This document shows, in pieces, positions 1 to 11,999 of a DNA stretch of 64,000 nt. The notes under the pieces were generated by a model. It ran no database searches, was not told the DNA's origin, and saw only the letters and a program-made list of their open reading frames with translations. Source of the DNA: Pinus tabuliformis (lineage: Eukaryota; Streptophyta; Pinopsida; Pinales; Pinaceae); assembly GCA_031772625.1 (NCBI GenBank), contig CM062820.1, positions 314,620,783-314,684,782 of the forward strand, given 5' to 3'. Both the position numbers and the translations under genes were made by a program. The stretch's first letter is position 1. Each line of letters opens with the position of its first letter.

Positions 1-35
1 AATTCCTCAAGGCAACACCTGCGAAACAAGAAAGG

Positions 36-1535
36 TTGATGGCAGCATATGACATCAAAGAGGAAAAGATGATCCTCACTCATTTTCAGCCTAAGGTACA
101 GCAGCCTCAGTCAACTGCGGATTTTGTTAAAACAAAATTGGAGGTCATGGAAAAAGAAATTTACCCTATGGATCAGATAGAACTGCATAAGCAAACAGGG
201 GAAATGGTCTATGCCATACTGGTAGACAGGGCCACAATGGCCCATGAATTAAAAGAGTCTCTGAAGAACACCAATACTCAGCTAGACTTGGAGAGACTGT
301 CCTCCACGGCCAAAGACAACAGGATCAAAACACTAGAGGACATCATTGTGGACTTATGACATGATCCTAAGGATCCTAAGGGTGTGAGGGCCCTTATGAA
401 AAAGAAAGAGGGTGATATTGTTGCATTGAAGAAGAGACTAAAATTTCTTCCTACTGAGCACCCTCAAACAACAGAATTACAAAAAGAAAAGGAAGTTGAG
501 GATCAACTGGACCTAATAATGTAGCTGAATCAAAGAGTGATTGATCTGGAAAAGGAGCTAGAAAGGGCACTCCAAGACAAATAGGGAGAATCAACCTCCC
601 AACCTCCTCAGACTGCCCCAACCACTGCCACAACTACAGAGGCAGCAGCGACCCCTGCAACGACTACAGCAACAACAGATGTGGCAGCAACAACAACAAC
701 TCCTGAGTCCAGCTTAAACATGAATGAATTGACAAAAGTTATCAAAGAGATGGAGCTTCAGGCGATAGAGATGAAACAAGCCAAGGAGAAATTGGCAGAG
801 ATGGAAGCCAAGTATGACAAATCCAAGATAACAGTAGCAGAGCAGACCAGAGAGATTAAGGCCCTAAAGGAAAAAATATAGGCCTTAGAGAAAGAACTAA
901 AACTAGAAAATACTCTGGCAGAAATAAAAAGGATTTTGTGGGCCCGGATTGACCACTCCCTTACCAGACAGTGGAAGTCAATCAAAATAGTACATGAACA
1001 GATGGAATTAATAGGCCAAGCACAAATTGAAAGCCAGAAAGCCAGAACAACACTGGGGAATAGGCCTGAGCAGGCCAACAGGATGATACATTTTCTCAAT
1101 AATCAGACCAAGGAGGAGCTGGCAGCCCTAAACATTATCAACAGAACAGATGTTGTCCTAACAGTGAAAAAGGTGTTGACCCTCAGAAATTTTGTGCAAA
1201 CTGTGGAGAGAAAATGTCATGAGATGCAGGCTGAGGTGGATGACTACAAGCTTAAAATGGGAGCATTGCAAAACAGAGGATTGCCCAGCCTATTGACCGG
1301 CATAGGAAGACTGCTCACCCGTGAGCAATATGCCTCTAGGATGACAAATTTTATTGAAAACCAGATCACAGCATCCGCCAGTACTTCTGAAGAAACAGGA
1401 CCTCCATCAGGGCAGAGCCTCTATGACAAGCTTGAGAATCTGTTCTATATTGAGCATGAAATTAATCACTTATTTGAGGTCCCACCAAATTTTTACAGGT
1501 ATACAGAAGCGGATGAAACCTTCATAAAGATATGA
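36..1535 (+). pseudogene. decayed coiled-coil reading frame, unknown family
   Basis: One reading frame runs through the stretch with about four interruptions; its longest open piece is 936-1535 (199 codons). The composition is rich in Glu, Lys, Gln, Leu and Ala, with heptad-like spacing (for example KELEKEL-type and KQAKEKLAEMEAKYD), so it would be a long coiled coil. A Thr/Ala/Pro-rich linker lies near 600-700. The part after 1300 is less helical. No zinc knuckle, protease, RT or transposase motif is visible. I do not recognise the family. Coiled-coil extra frames of this kind can sit beside LTR elements, and an LTR-like tail follows at about 1740, so it may be the last reading frame of a retroelement that starts left of the window. 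It could also be a relict host gene. The 5' end is cut by the window edge. Confidence 0.45.
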
Positions 1536-1739
1536 AGACACCAACTGCCCAAGGAAGATTGGTGGCAGGAAATGCTGCAAATTTTGCCTCAATAAACTCG
1601 GCTTGGTCTATCCTAATCATCTTTGAGTCAACCAAAGTCAAAAAGCAACGTGGGGACAGCAGGCAGGGCGGATAAAAGAAGTGACTCAGCATAATACTAC
1701 GACAGCAAGCCAAGACAAGGGAAATGCACAGATTTTGGG

Positions 1740-2150
1740 CGACATGGCTCCAACCGACTCAGTGGGTCACAAAGTCAAAATTCTCTAACAGTTTTGGACA
1801 GCTAATGCACCAAGCAGTTATTACAACATTTACTCTCTCAGCTGTAATTCTTCAGGAGTTGGCACAGTATTTATGAGCCATTAATTCATCGGCTAGATAT
1901 TTTTGTATCTAAATTTTGTATATATACCTCCCCTTGCAACGTATTTGGGGTTGGTGATTTTCTCTCTGGGACAATATACTGTATATTTTCAGTTAATCTA
2001 ATGCAAAAAGCTGGAAAGTTCATTCTCTGTTGAAGGCTTGATGTCTCAATGATGCTCTGCGTGCTGTTACAGAATTCCTGTGCTGTCTGTTGGAACAATA
2101 AGTTATCCTGAACTATGTTTTGTCTTCTTATGTTTACTTAAATCACATAC
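1740..2150 (+). other. LTR-like tail with TATA box (tentative)
   Basis: The stretch after the coiled-coil frame has a purine-rich lead-in (about 1650-1740), a TATA-like TGTATATATA near 1917-1926, and T-rich promoter-proximal DNA of the kind seen in plant LTRs. No second copy is present in the window, so neither an LTR nor its ends can be shown. Low-confidence call. Confidence 0.2.
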
Positions 2151-3200
2151 ATGTTTCACTAGTCTAACAATAGAGAAAAGGAATGGTATAGGAAATGTTT
2201 GATTACACCCTGTGCTCAATCTCTGTTGTTGAATACGTTTTCTTCATAATTAATCATAAGCATGAATTCTTAGTTGCTCATGTTTGTATTGGTTCTATCA
2301 ACATGAATGTTATTCAGGAATTCTTGAATGCTCCTAAGTAATGTTCCCACTGTTCTCCATATCATCCTACTGAAAGATCCTTAGTTGCCTTTCACACCCT
2401 GATTTCATCCCATCCAATCACAGTTTTAAAGAATTGTTCCATAGACACTTATCTGGCTCTGTAACATCACTGGTGTTTCAAGACAAACATATCAAGCAGT
2501 CAAACATGACGGACTCCATGCCCAATGGCCTAGATCACCTTGCAAAAACATACTTGTTCTAACTGGAATCATCATCCAACAAATTCAAAACAAAACCTGT
2601 GCATCATAGCTGGCCTAAAACCTTATCAAAACAAAGTTAAATCATAAAGAGAGAGCCCTCTCTGGTTACAGGTAGGCTAGGACCTAAAGCCAAAATATTG
2701 GTTAGAGGTTACCTCGGCCGTATTCCCTTAGGAGTCAAAGGGAACAACCGAATTGTTAACACAATCCATGGCAAGGAATCCCATGCATTGGCTAACTACC
2801 AAGAAGCTCAATATTCAACCACCCTCATGGGACGAAGTTAATTGTAGTGACCAATATTAGGAAAACACCATATAGGACTAGTTGTGGGAAGAAATTGGTT
2901 CTCTACCCTACCTTTCTCTCAACAGATGTGCTTGCAGGAATGAGATTTTGTCAAGTAAGAATTTCTTTGGAAGGCCATCTAAAACAATAGATTTATGATT
3001 GTTTGATTATTTAGACCACCTATAGTCTATAATTATTTTTCTTTGATAGGACATGCTTGCTTATATTAGAGTCACATCATTAATATAGTTAGTTTACACT
3101 TGGCACCACTACACTAGGTGTTTGCTTGTTGTTTGTTGCTCTTTTACTCCTATCATCACCCCTTAGTCCTTAGAGTCATCATTGTCTTGACATCATTTCA
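2151..3200. other. unassigned DNA
   Basis: No convincing coding frame, repeat pair or RNA gene is seen. Part of it may be the leader of Ty3 copy D, whose gag begins just to the right, but no primer-binding site like those of A and B (TGGCGACTCCACTGGGGA) is present here. Confidence 0.4.
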
Positions 3201-3362
3201 CCCCCTAGGAATTTTTCATGGATAATTAGAGGCCATCACTCTTAGCTTCTCTTCGGACATATTACTCCTCCCCATTGAGTTAGAGTAAATCTTCCCAATC
3301 CTCCATAGAGTCATCATTCTGATTCTGATTCTACTAATTCTTCTAGTTCTTCCTTTGATTTT

Positions 3363-6300
3363 GTGCCTTCTCCACCTCATACCTCCACCATGTCAGGCAC
3401 CAACGTGCATGTAGAAAACCAAGGTGGTAACCTAAGTACCAACCAGGGTAACCCCACAAGAGGAACGTCCACCAATATGGTCGCTCCTCCTGCATTGCTT
3501 CCTTTTGTGGCTCATTTGAGTCTCCCTGATTTCAGCCAGCTCATCAACGATCCTCTTCTCCATGATCCCCATTGGCGATTTATGCTTACTAAACTTCCTT
3601 CAGACATCCCAAAGTTTTAAGGTAATCCTAGAGAAGATCCCACAAATCATGTTTGCTAATTCCATATGTGGTGTTCATTGAATTCTATTACTGAAGACTC
3701 CATCTATCTTCATCTATTCTAATGCACTCTTACTGGAGTTGTTGCTAAGTGGTATGTCGATAAACCTAGAGCCATGCACTACACTTTTGTGACTCTTTCC
3801 AAATATTTTCTTGCATATTTTCAATTACCTCTCCATTATGACATTGGTACCAAACTATTGACTTCTTTCTATCAAACATCTGCCACTCGCCTATTCAACC
3901 ATGTTCAGGAATGGTGTAGAAGGAGGAGCATCTGTAGAGCTCCTAAATTCAAAGACTGTGTCTATATCAATTGTTTACTTATATCACTTTTAGCCCTCCA
4001 TTTCTAAATATTTCACTTCACACTTTCCCAAGTCTGAGGAAGATGCTCTCCATGTAACCTTGAAATTTGATCTGATCTATGCCCACTTAGGTTATTCTTA
4101 TACAGTCATCCCCAATTTTCCTGGTGCTGCTAATGCATTGGGGGAATCTCATGTCATGGATGGTATCGTTGGAACCATTTCACACCCTCAACCATATGCT
4201 CCACCTTTGATGATTTATAGTCAACCTCAAGGAGGGGCCAGTTCCTCTTACATCTATCCCTCCACCAATCTTCCGCATGGCAATTCTTATCGATGTCCCA
4301 TCACGTCATACACATATCCCCATCTACATCAATAGATGACAGGGCTAGCTATTTCTCCACCTATATATCCCAATGTTTCCCCATCTCCATAATATCCATA
4401 TGCACTGCCTAGTGCTTCTACCCCTCTGACACTAGCACCCCAACCCCCCATGCCTGCTCCACTTCTGCCATAATAGAAACTTCCTTCGTAAGGTTAAGTG
4501 TATGCTCAGCAGATCTAAACCAATCCCCCCAAACCCAAGAAAAGGAACAATGGGAAACGTAATCAGAACCAGCAATATCAAGGTAATCAAGGTAGTCTCA
4601 GTCCACCACCCAATGCACCTCAGGGACCCCAGCCTAATCCCGCAACAAAACAATAAGTAGAAAACCCAAGCAAAACAAAGGTATTCATATGAACAAACCT
4701 TGTGCTTGTTGTGATGTATATGGCCATTATACTCATGAGTGTCTCATTTTACCTAAAACGCATCATGTATGGGAAGCTCAAGTAGCTACGTCTAGAGGAC
4801 CACAACCCATAGCTCCTATTCCCCTTCTTGCTTCATCTCAATTGGCTGTTCTTACTAATAATTTTCCTCTCTAAGGATATCTTTCTACTCAACCTACACA
4901 AGGTTAGCTAGCTCCACCATCTCGTCACCATGATTATCAGATTCTTATGATGAATTCTGATGAGGTCAATACCGCACAAGTCAACCTATAGACTTGATCG
5001 TACCAATATGACAAGCCACCCGCTAAGTTAGTGACTGAGTCCCAACCCCAAGTTTCCATTGAGCCTCTGTCATCATCCAATGGTAGCTTACAAATCCCTC
5101 TGCCTAAGGTAGATGTTATTCCCAAGATCCCTAAAGGTCCATTACGTCGAAATGCTACTTTAGCTAAAGTTGCCCATACCTATAACATAGTATATAACAT
5201 GGTGCAATCTACTGCAATGTTGGAAGTCCTTCAGATGTGCCCATCCCAACAAAAAGCTCATTCGTTTCATTTCAAATACCAGTTTCCATAAGAAACACCA
5301 CGTTTCATTGGTGTATCATAGATGAAGGTGCCTCCACCCTGTGATGGCTGCTAGTGTTTGGAAGCAACTTGGTTCACTTGGCCTGCTTACTTCCATCATC
5401 ACTCTCCATGCTTGGCACAGTAATCCCTCACATCCCTTAGATCATATCACAACTTTCCTATAATTGTTTCAAGCAATACCTTCTCTATTGATATTGAAGT
5501 CAACAATGACCCCTTATATTACAACATCGTTTTAGTTAGTTTACTATACCTCTGCTATGTCAGTTGTCACATATGTGGTTCACCGTAATATGTGCTTCCC
5601 TCATGCTGGAAATATCATCACTATCAATAAACTGACATACTATGATCCCAAATCTCAGACTTCACATCGGTCTAATATCTCATCAGTGACTAACAATAAG
5701 ACTTTCTCTTCCCTCACTAATTTCTCTCCTAGTGTCTACAAAGATTCCACTTTTCTTGGTTCTTATTATGGTCCACCAACTACTCCTTCAGAGCCTAGGT
5801 CATCTAGTGTTTACATGTTCCAAGCATCAAATGCCACCCATAAATGGTCTAGTATGCCTTCACAATAGCCAACACCTATGCAACTATTGTTACCAACTCG
5901 ACCCAGCCTTTTGGTATCACTCCTCAAGTTCCCCTTCCTTCTACTAGTATCTCTCATAGTCATTTTTAGCCTGGAACTATTCCCCCAGCTCTTAACCATC
6001 CCAGAGCAGTTCCGCTAGGTCATTACCCTTTTGGTTAGATATCGCTCTTATTCCCACCCTTGGATTTTATTCTACACCTATCATGGCTACGTTGAGTTTA
6101 CCTAACATTACCTTGGGGATCCCAATTTGGTACATTGATCGTCCCGCAAACACTCCCCCAATTAAAATTAAACCTTACACTGCTTTGACAAATGTCCAAC
6201 CTGTTGTTCCTACCCCCGCCTTTTCTTTAGTTACACAACAACCTCAACAGGAACCTACTCCAGTTACAAAAGCATCTGGTGAGGGGGGAAAACCCAAAAA

Positions 6301-6783
6301 AAGGGAACCAAAGACAAGACACCGCCAACAACTCCATCTCCTCCTAAGCCATCAAATCCTATTACTCCATGTGCTTTGTGTGATTTTGTTGGTCATAAGA
6401 CCCATAATTGTCCTAAACTTCCTCATATAAAGAATGTGGTCTCTGATACCTTCCCCGATTCTAACATTCCTTAGGTCCATGTCACCTTACCCGAGTCAGC
6501 TAAGAAGAACAGATCATTACATATGAATCACCCATGTGCTTTGTGTGATAATTATAGCCAATATTCTCATCGTTATCCCCATCTCGAAGCCTTTCATGAT
6601 AAACTTCAAGTGCTTCGTGAAATAGAAGTCACTCGTAGTGATTCCACCTCTCCTCTAAATGCATATTTTCATCCTACTCCTATGTCAGAGAAGGATTTCT
6701 CTCAACCACCCATCATGATCCTTCCCCCGATGTTGAGATTACAGATGGTACCACTCCTATTCTCTAACTATCGTCATCCATGA
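3363..6783 (+). pseudogene. gag and protease region of Ty3 copy D
   Basis: The capsid part at 3480-4020 matches that of copy A: LPFVAHLSLPDF followed by KLPSDIPKF in D, against LPFVATLELPDL and KLPSDIPKF in A. Three zinc-knuckle-like motifs of the type C-x2-C-...-H-x4-C appear near 4700 (CACCDVYGHYTHEC), 6370 (CALCDFVGHKTHNC) and 6535 (CALCDNYSQYSHR, less regular). A protease-like DEGAST site lies near 5320. The block at 5600-5860 (TINKLTYYDPKS, then YKDSTFLGSY) is of the kind found after the protease in plant gag-protease elements of this branch. It is fossil coding DNA with many breaks. Having more than one zinc knuckle differs from A and B, where I see one. Confidence 0.7.
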
Positions 6784-7179
6784 GGTCGACGTATTGAGAC
6801 TCCCTTGATGTCTCCTATTGTGATTCTGTTGAACCTTCTTCAATGAACACTTCAGTCTCAACATCAGTAGATGTCACATCTACTAGTCACCTATCTCCCA
6901 TCCTTGAAGGTGCGTATGTGAACCTTGCCTCTCATGAAGATGCCTCAGGTAGCTCATCTTAATCATGTGGTCTCTCTTCCTCTAGTCCCCCCATCTTCCA
7001 TTCTAATGAAGACATCATGGAAGCCATGACCACCCCTGATTATCCTTGGGATGATATGAACCATCATGCATACTTCCTTCCATAACAAACCCATGATCAA
7101 TATATTGTGGAGTCCAAAGACTTTAACCATGATGAGGTCAATTGGTTCAATAACCCATAAATTCGATCCACATCCACCT

Positions 7180-7780
7180 TATGGCCATTACATTGATACC
7201 CAATGTTTGGGTAAAGGGGCATACCTTTTAGAGGGTCCAGAAGGATAAACGCTTCCCAACCCTCGTAGTGCACTCTACCTCAAGAAATTTTACACATTGA
7301 ATTTCCCATTGCAATACGTTTATATTTTTCTTTTTCTTGAATTTAGGTAGCTTGCATCCCCCACCATCTTATAGATTGTCTTATTATGTCCTTCAGATGG
7401 ATCCATCATCCACACATTATATTAGTTATGGCGATGGTGTGATTCTCTTCACCAAGAATCTAGCCTCACCAACTTGGGCCATTTTCACCCCATTGCATTC
7501 ATTAGTCCACTCCAACAGCATCTTCATTAGATTTGCCACCAATAACCAAGTCGATTATGATGTTGTGATAGGTTTGTTAGTCGAAGCCCCTGATCGTTGA
7601 ATCCTTCACCTTAATTTTTTTATTGCTTCCTTGCTACTTGTCATGCAATTGAATGATGTTTATCATGTACATAATCCTGTGCTATTTAGAAAAGATCTTC
7701 GAGTTAATAATTTTGCACGTGAATTTGAATCCATTACATTCAGTCATTTTCCTAGATCCTAGAATCACTATGTAGATACC
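7180..7780 (+). pseudogene. integrase tail and extra RNase H of copy D
   Basis: The motif GKGAYLLEGPEG followed by RSALYLKKFYT (about 7210-7300) matches the integrase C-terminal tail of copy A (AKGAYELMDYDG, then NGLYLKRYYA). It is followed at about 7397-7780 by an RNase H domain resembling the one A carries after its integrase: SPTWAIFTPLHSLV against SSAAWAIFDPSGELV in A, then ATNNQVDYD against STNNIAEYS. The order integrase tail then RNase H is therefore the same in two copies of very different age. Broken. The RNase H is of the RVT_3 or archaeal-like type reported from Tat elements, judged from the TNN...Y motif. Confidence 0.65.
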
Positions 7781-7979
7781 ATTGAAAATAATATTCTTTA
7801 TTGGCATTTATCACATGTATATAGAAGAAGACATCCACAACATAAAAAAATGGTAAACAACAATCGTCACAAAATATGCACAACCATAATTATGTATCAT
7901 AATATCCAATATATAGTGTTTTGAGTACACTATTCTAAATACATCTGATATGCTCATTTGCATGTTATCCCAAAACAAA

Positions 7980-9690
7980 AATGGGGACCCACATCTCCCT
8001 ATGCCTAATCACTATCATTTGGAGGCTCTCAAGTCAATGGCTCCATCCCACCAGCTCGTAGGTCTCATACTGCTTAACCAGCCATAAAAATGAACTGTGT
8101 GATTCCTCACCACAATGCACTCATTTTATATCGATCTTCTAACTCATGTCACCCATGCTATGTCACCCCAGTCAATAGCACATCAAATCTACATCGAAGA
8201 TCCTCTAGTAGAGCATAATTACCTAATCTCTGTTGTGATGTGGCCCCACCCTGATTTGCAACCCCAGGTGCTCTGACTTGTCCCATATATCATGCTATCC
8301 CCACCGATTTTATATTTTCATACCACAAAGTTTAGAAATCAATACCAGATACACATATTTCTTAAACTATAAATGAATCAAATATATAGAAACTTTCACT
8401 AACCATCTGAACCTCATGGTCATCTCGACTGAAGTGGTAAGTCAGGATCCCCTTGATAGTTCATTCCACTATACAAATAATCATATATGTATAGTGGAAT
8501 CTAGTCCTAATGTGAAAAATACTCAGGTGGAAACACTCATCCGACTCCCCCTCCTCCATCTTGTCATAGTAGCTGCCACCAGCGACACATCCTGGGCTCC
8601 TATTGCCCCCATCACAGATATGTACATGAGGATGGATAGTCGAGATATTCTAAAATAAGAATCAGCATAACACTATCCCAAAAGAACAATTATCATTGGT
8701 TCTTCACCTCCATAGTGTCAACTATCATTTCAGTGATGACAGAATAATCTAGGCCCACCCATAGTAGATCCTTATCAACACACTCTCCACTAGTATCATC
8801 TTCCCCCCAGTGATGTTATGGAAGGCATGACTACCCAAGATCTGCAACACTGTTGTGGCCAAGCTCATATATCAAGCCTCTCTAGTTCACTGATATGAAT
8901 GGTCATTCCCTTTGCATGAACCCTTCATATACAGTGACAATCAACAAACTCACCTCTATGCCTCCCATGAGGCAGCACTGGAACCCCCACTACCCCCGGG
9001 GAAGAAATATTGTCAGAAAATGTATGTCCTTGATTTTGATCTTGATCTTGTGCCCCTATACTACAAATGCCTCCTGATTTGGGTCCCAGTAGCTCACAAT
9101 CCTAGACAACAAGGGCTGACCAACTCTCATCAAAGGGTTCTCCAAGAACTTTAGCATGCCATATTATGCTAGAATCTATCTCACTACTTAATTCCCCTGA
9201 ATCTTAGCACGAAGAGTCTCCAAATTTCATTCTTGCCATGCAACCTTTAGCTCTCCCATACCTAAAAAATACCATTATGTTTTGTTAGTTCAGATTCAAA
9301 GGCATGCTTGTTTGGTTCTTAGCTTCATATCACCACAGACCACCAATCCTGTTTTTCCTCTCAGCCCATAACATAGTTTTGGCCTTCAAAACTATGCTAG
9401 ATGTACTTATCAGCGCAGTTTTTGTGTTCTAGAACTTATAACAGGCCCCCAAAAGTGCATTGTGAACATGAGGATAAGCAAGGGTCCACCATAGTGAGTT
9501 GAAACCCTAATCTAAAAGTCTAATCCACCAAAAATGATGGGTAAGGTTAGGCCACCTACTCCAACTCGCAGATCATGATTCCAATGATCGATTTTTTTTC
9601 TATGATCTCCATAAGATTTTGGGCCTTCTCATCCTCTCACAATTCTCCACAACTCACTATGCAAATGAATTGGATTTGGAGGGAAAAAGG
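7980..9690 (-). pseudogene. antisense gene of copy D, plant-mobile-domain-like
   Basis: On the strand opposite to gag, a decayed coding region runs from about 9690 down to 7980. The clearest exon begins at 9261, right after a T-rich AG acceptor, and includes about 9140-9000, which reads LLSRIVSYWDPNQEAF, then IKIKIKDIHFLT, then a Pro-Arg-Gly. This matches the plus-strand frame at 62425-62961 (LLEYIVRGWNVKAQSF, ISVQVENIYFLT) and resembles the plant mobile domain pattern. A further coding-like block at about 8230-8000 (ALLEDLRCRFDVLLTGV) may correspond to the C-terminal piece kept in copy A at 24146-23859. A TATA box lies upstream at 9700-9691. Broken in many places. Function unknown; in the host, PMD proteins such as MAIL1 and MAIN act in gene and transposon silencing. 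Confidence 0.5.
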
Positions 9691-9700
9691 CCTTTTATAG
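9691..9700 (-). promoter_or_regulatory. TATA box for the antisense gene of copy D
   Basis: Read on the minus strand this is CTATAAAAGG, a strong TATA element. It lies about 430 bases before the acceptor of the main antisense exon, with a G-rich run of short sequence and an ATG (ATGAGAAGGCCC, near 9632-9621) downstream. Activity is inferred, not shown. Confidence 0.45.
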
Positions 9701-11298
9701 GAAAAAACATAGCTTTTTTTGTCCCCTACTGTGACCAAACCATAGCTCTGTTTAAGGAATCGTCAGCACCGTTGGAAAGAACTTGCCGCATTATATAATG
9801 GGTCTCCCCTTTTTTTTAGTAATTTGACACTTCAACACAAAGCCATTTTTTCCATGAGGTCTCACTTTGCCACGTATTAAAATCAAATTTCTTCATTTGA
9901 GCCACCTGTACTTTGGTACCACTTTACCTTTGCATTGGTTGTCTCACGTTTTTATTTTTCATCATGAGTAGCCATTATTTACTCATGTTTTTATGGTCCC
10001 CTCCTAGCGTCCCCCATGTGGCAGCATCATCGAGTCACCCTTGTTTAGAGCCTCTAAGATGAGTCAGCCTTGTATCTATGGCATTTGTTTTGATCCTCTT
10101 GAGTCTAGTTACAGTGTCCCATACATCATTGTGTCACATCCATCCCATTATATTCATATTTTGCCTCCATATCTACTACTTCATCTTTTCCAAACCCCCA
10201 TTTAAGTCATTTACCATCCCCTCCTGAATCGGGTCAGTCGCTGCCAAGTCAACTATACATATCATGCTCTGAAAATGGAAGTTGTCAGTCCACCACTCAC
10301 ATTGTTTCATTCTATATTCATCCCTGCTTTCAGTCCATCAGTCACTCTACTATGATACCTCGTGCCTTCGTTAAAAATTCCTTATTACCTTAACTTTGGC
10401 AGGCCCTCTTCTGTCGACCTTAGCACACTTATTCTTGAAGAGTGGTATAAAGGGTGGTGTACCTTGGTTCCAACTTTCATCTTTTTTTGGTGCCTTGGTT
10501 CAAGCAAAGGGAATCATCATTGCCCCTTGACTTGGTTGTTTCTCATGTGCTTGATGCCAACTCCTTATTGCACGATTAAGAATCATACACTTGATGTTTT
10601 AGTGATCCAGACGATTGTCCTAGTGATTCTCGGGTGAGTGTGAGATGTTCCAGACCTCATGAGGGGGTGTCCCTTCAGGTAGCCCATCACATTCCTGGAT
10701 GTCCATAGATGTTGATCCAGCCTTGGATGTAGTTCTACATATGTGATGGGTTCGGTCTCAACTGCTTGCAACACCCACAACATGCATGTCTCCTTCAAAT
10801 GATCCATTCAGATCTTCAGAGCCCTTTTCTGTTTAGTAGAGATTCTTTGGTTGTGATCCCCCCTCATCATTTCAGGTTGAGGGAAATTATGTCTCATGTA
10901 CTCACATGTTATTGTATTCAGTCTTGGCCTAGGTATTTCCAGGTACATTATGTATATGTTATCCATTGTATTATTTTTTGGCCCAATGATGCCAACATAT
11001 CATGTACCATGTATTTTGTAGCTCAGTCCCACATTGTTGGGCTCGCCATTTTTCTTTGTACTCAATTATCTCAGTGGATATGGGTATGCCTCCCCCACCT
11101 GATTTGAGATCATGTACTCCAACATAAAAAGAGACTTCTATTAATTTAGTAGGTCTTGCCTCCTCCATTTTTTTCCTTCCTTACATTGCTTCAACTATCT
11201 CTCTCTCTCTCTCCCATTTGGTGTCTCATGGGAGTGTAACCTATAGTGTATTTTGATCATACAATTTGATCCTAACACTCATACGTTGGGGGAAAATC
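9701..11298. other. 3' non-coding region of copy D
   Basis: Decayed DNA between the antisense promoter and the 3' LTR. A patch near 10540-10600 weakly resembles the region before the 3' LTR in A (about 25700-25740). It ends in a purine-rich tract GTTGGGGGAAAATC (11285-11298) abutting the LTR, comparable to the tracts before the 3' LTRs of A and B. Confidence 0.45.
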
Positions 11299-11999
11299 TG
11301 TTATCACCAAAAAATGATCACCTAGCCATTTCTAACTAGGTTTATCAAAATACACCACATAGGATTAATTTTTCCATAATAAAATCACTTTCACCATGGG
11401 AAATAATTTAGTAAACTATTTTTATTAAATCATTTCTTATTATAATATATAAATCCCATGACAATAATTGAATAAATAATTATTTATTTAATTTTCTCTA
11501 GGAATAATTATTAAATCATTGTTTGATAATTATTCGTTGTGACATTTGACTAAATCCCCTAGGAATAATTAAATAAATCATATTTATTTATTATTACTTA
11601 TTTCTATTACTGGAATAATTGTTAAATCACTATTTAATAATTATTTCATTTTCACGTCATTCTTAATCCTCGTGAAATAATTAATAAATCATTTTATTTG
11701 TTAATTATTTCTAAATAAAGATATTTGACCATTTTTAATATATTTTCCCTCTCCAAAAAAATATAATAAAGTATTCCTAACAGTTATACCTTGATTTGGT
11801 CAATATTATTTTATTATTCTCCATTTTCAAGACTAACTCAATACTTTGTTATAAATAGGAGGGCTTTCAACTCATTCTTCACCATGATCATTATCATCGT
11901 CACCATTATTGTCTCTTTTCACTTGAGCTCCCATTTTAGTTCTCCACATTATTTTGGGTTTTTTCACACATTGAGAGAGAGAATTGATTACTGAAGCAT
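11299..11999 (+). repeat. 3' LTR of copy D, first part
   Basis: It begins TGTTATCACC directly after a purine tract, parallel to TGTTATAGAC in A and B. It has an array of AT-rich palindromic units (11398-11714) and a TATA box TATAAATAGG at 11850-11859. Element C entered at the AGCAT just before 12000. The rest (with AATAAA near 42950) lies after 42869. No matching 5' LTR is in the window, so the boundary rests on the purine tract, the TG start and promoter features. Confidence 0.55.
11398..11714. repeat. AT-rich palindromic tandem units in LTR of copy D
   Basis: Five to six units of about 40-65 bases, most starting GGAATAATT or GAAATAATT, each with an inverted repeat of the form AATAATTATTAAATCA ... 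TTTGATAATTATT. Best units: 11502-11559, 11560-11612, 11613-11673 and 11674-11714. They sit in U3, upstream of the TATA box. Confidence 0.6.

Larger units (their letters stand above)
3215..11999 (+). mobile_element. Ty3/gypsy Tat-like copy D, main part
   Basis: D is an old relative of copies A and B. Its parts in order are a gag and protease region (about 3363-6783), an integrase tail followed by an extra RNase H (about 7180-7780), an antisense gene (about 9700-7980, minus strand), non-coding DNA, and the start of a 3' LTR at 11299. No RT or integrase core part is seen, so it looks like a non-autonomous member. It is heavily broken (many breaks). No 5' LTR or primer site was found. At 11999 it is interrupted by element C; the remainder of the LTR resumes at 42870. 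It is older than C because C lies inside it. Confidence 0.75.
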
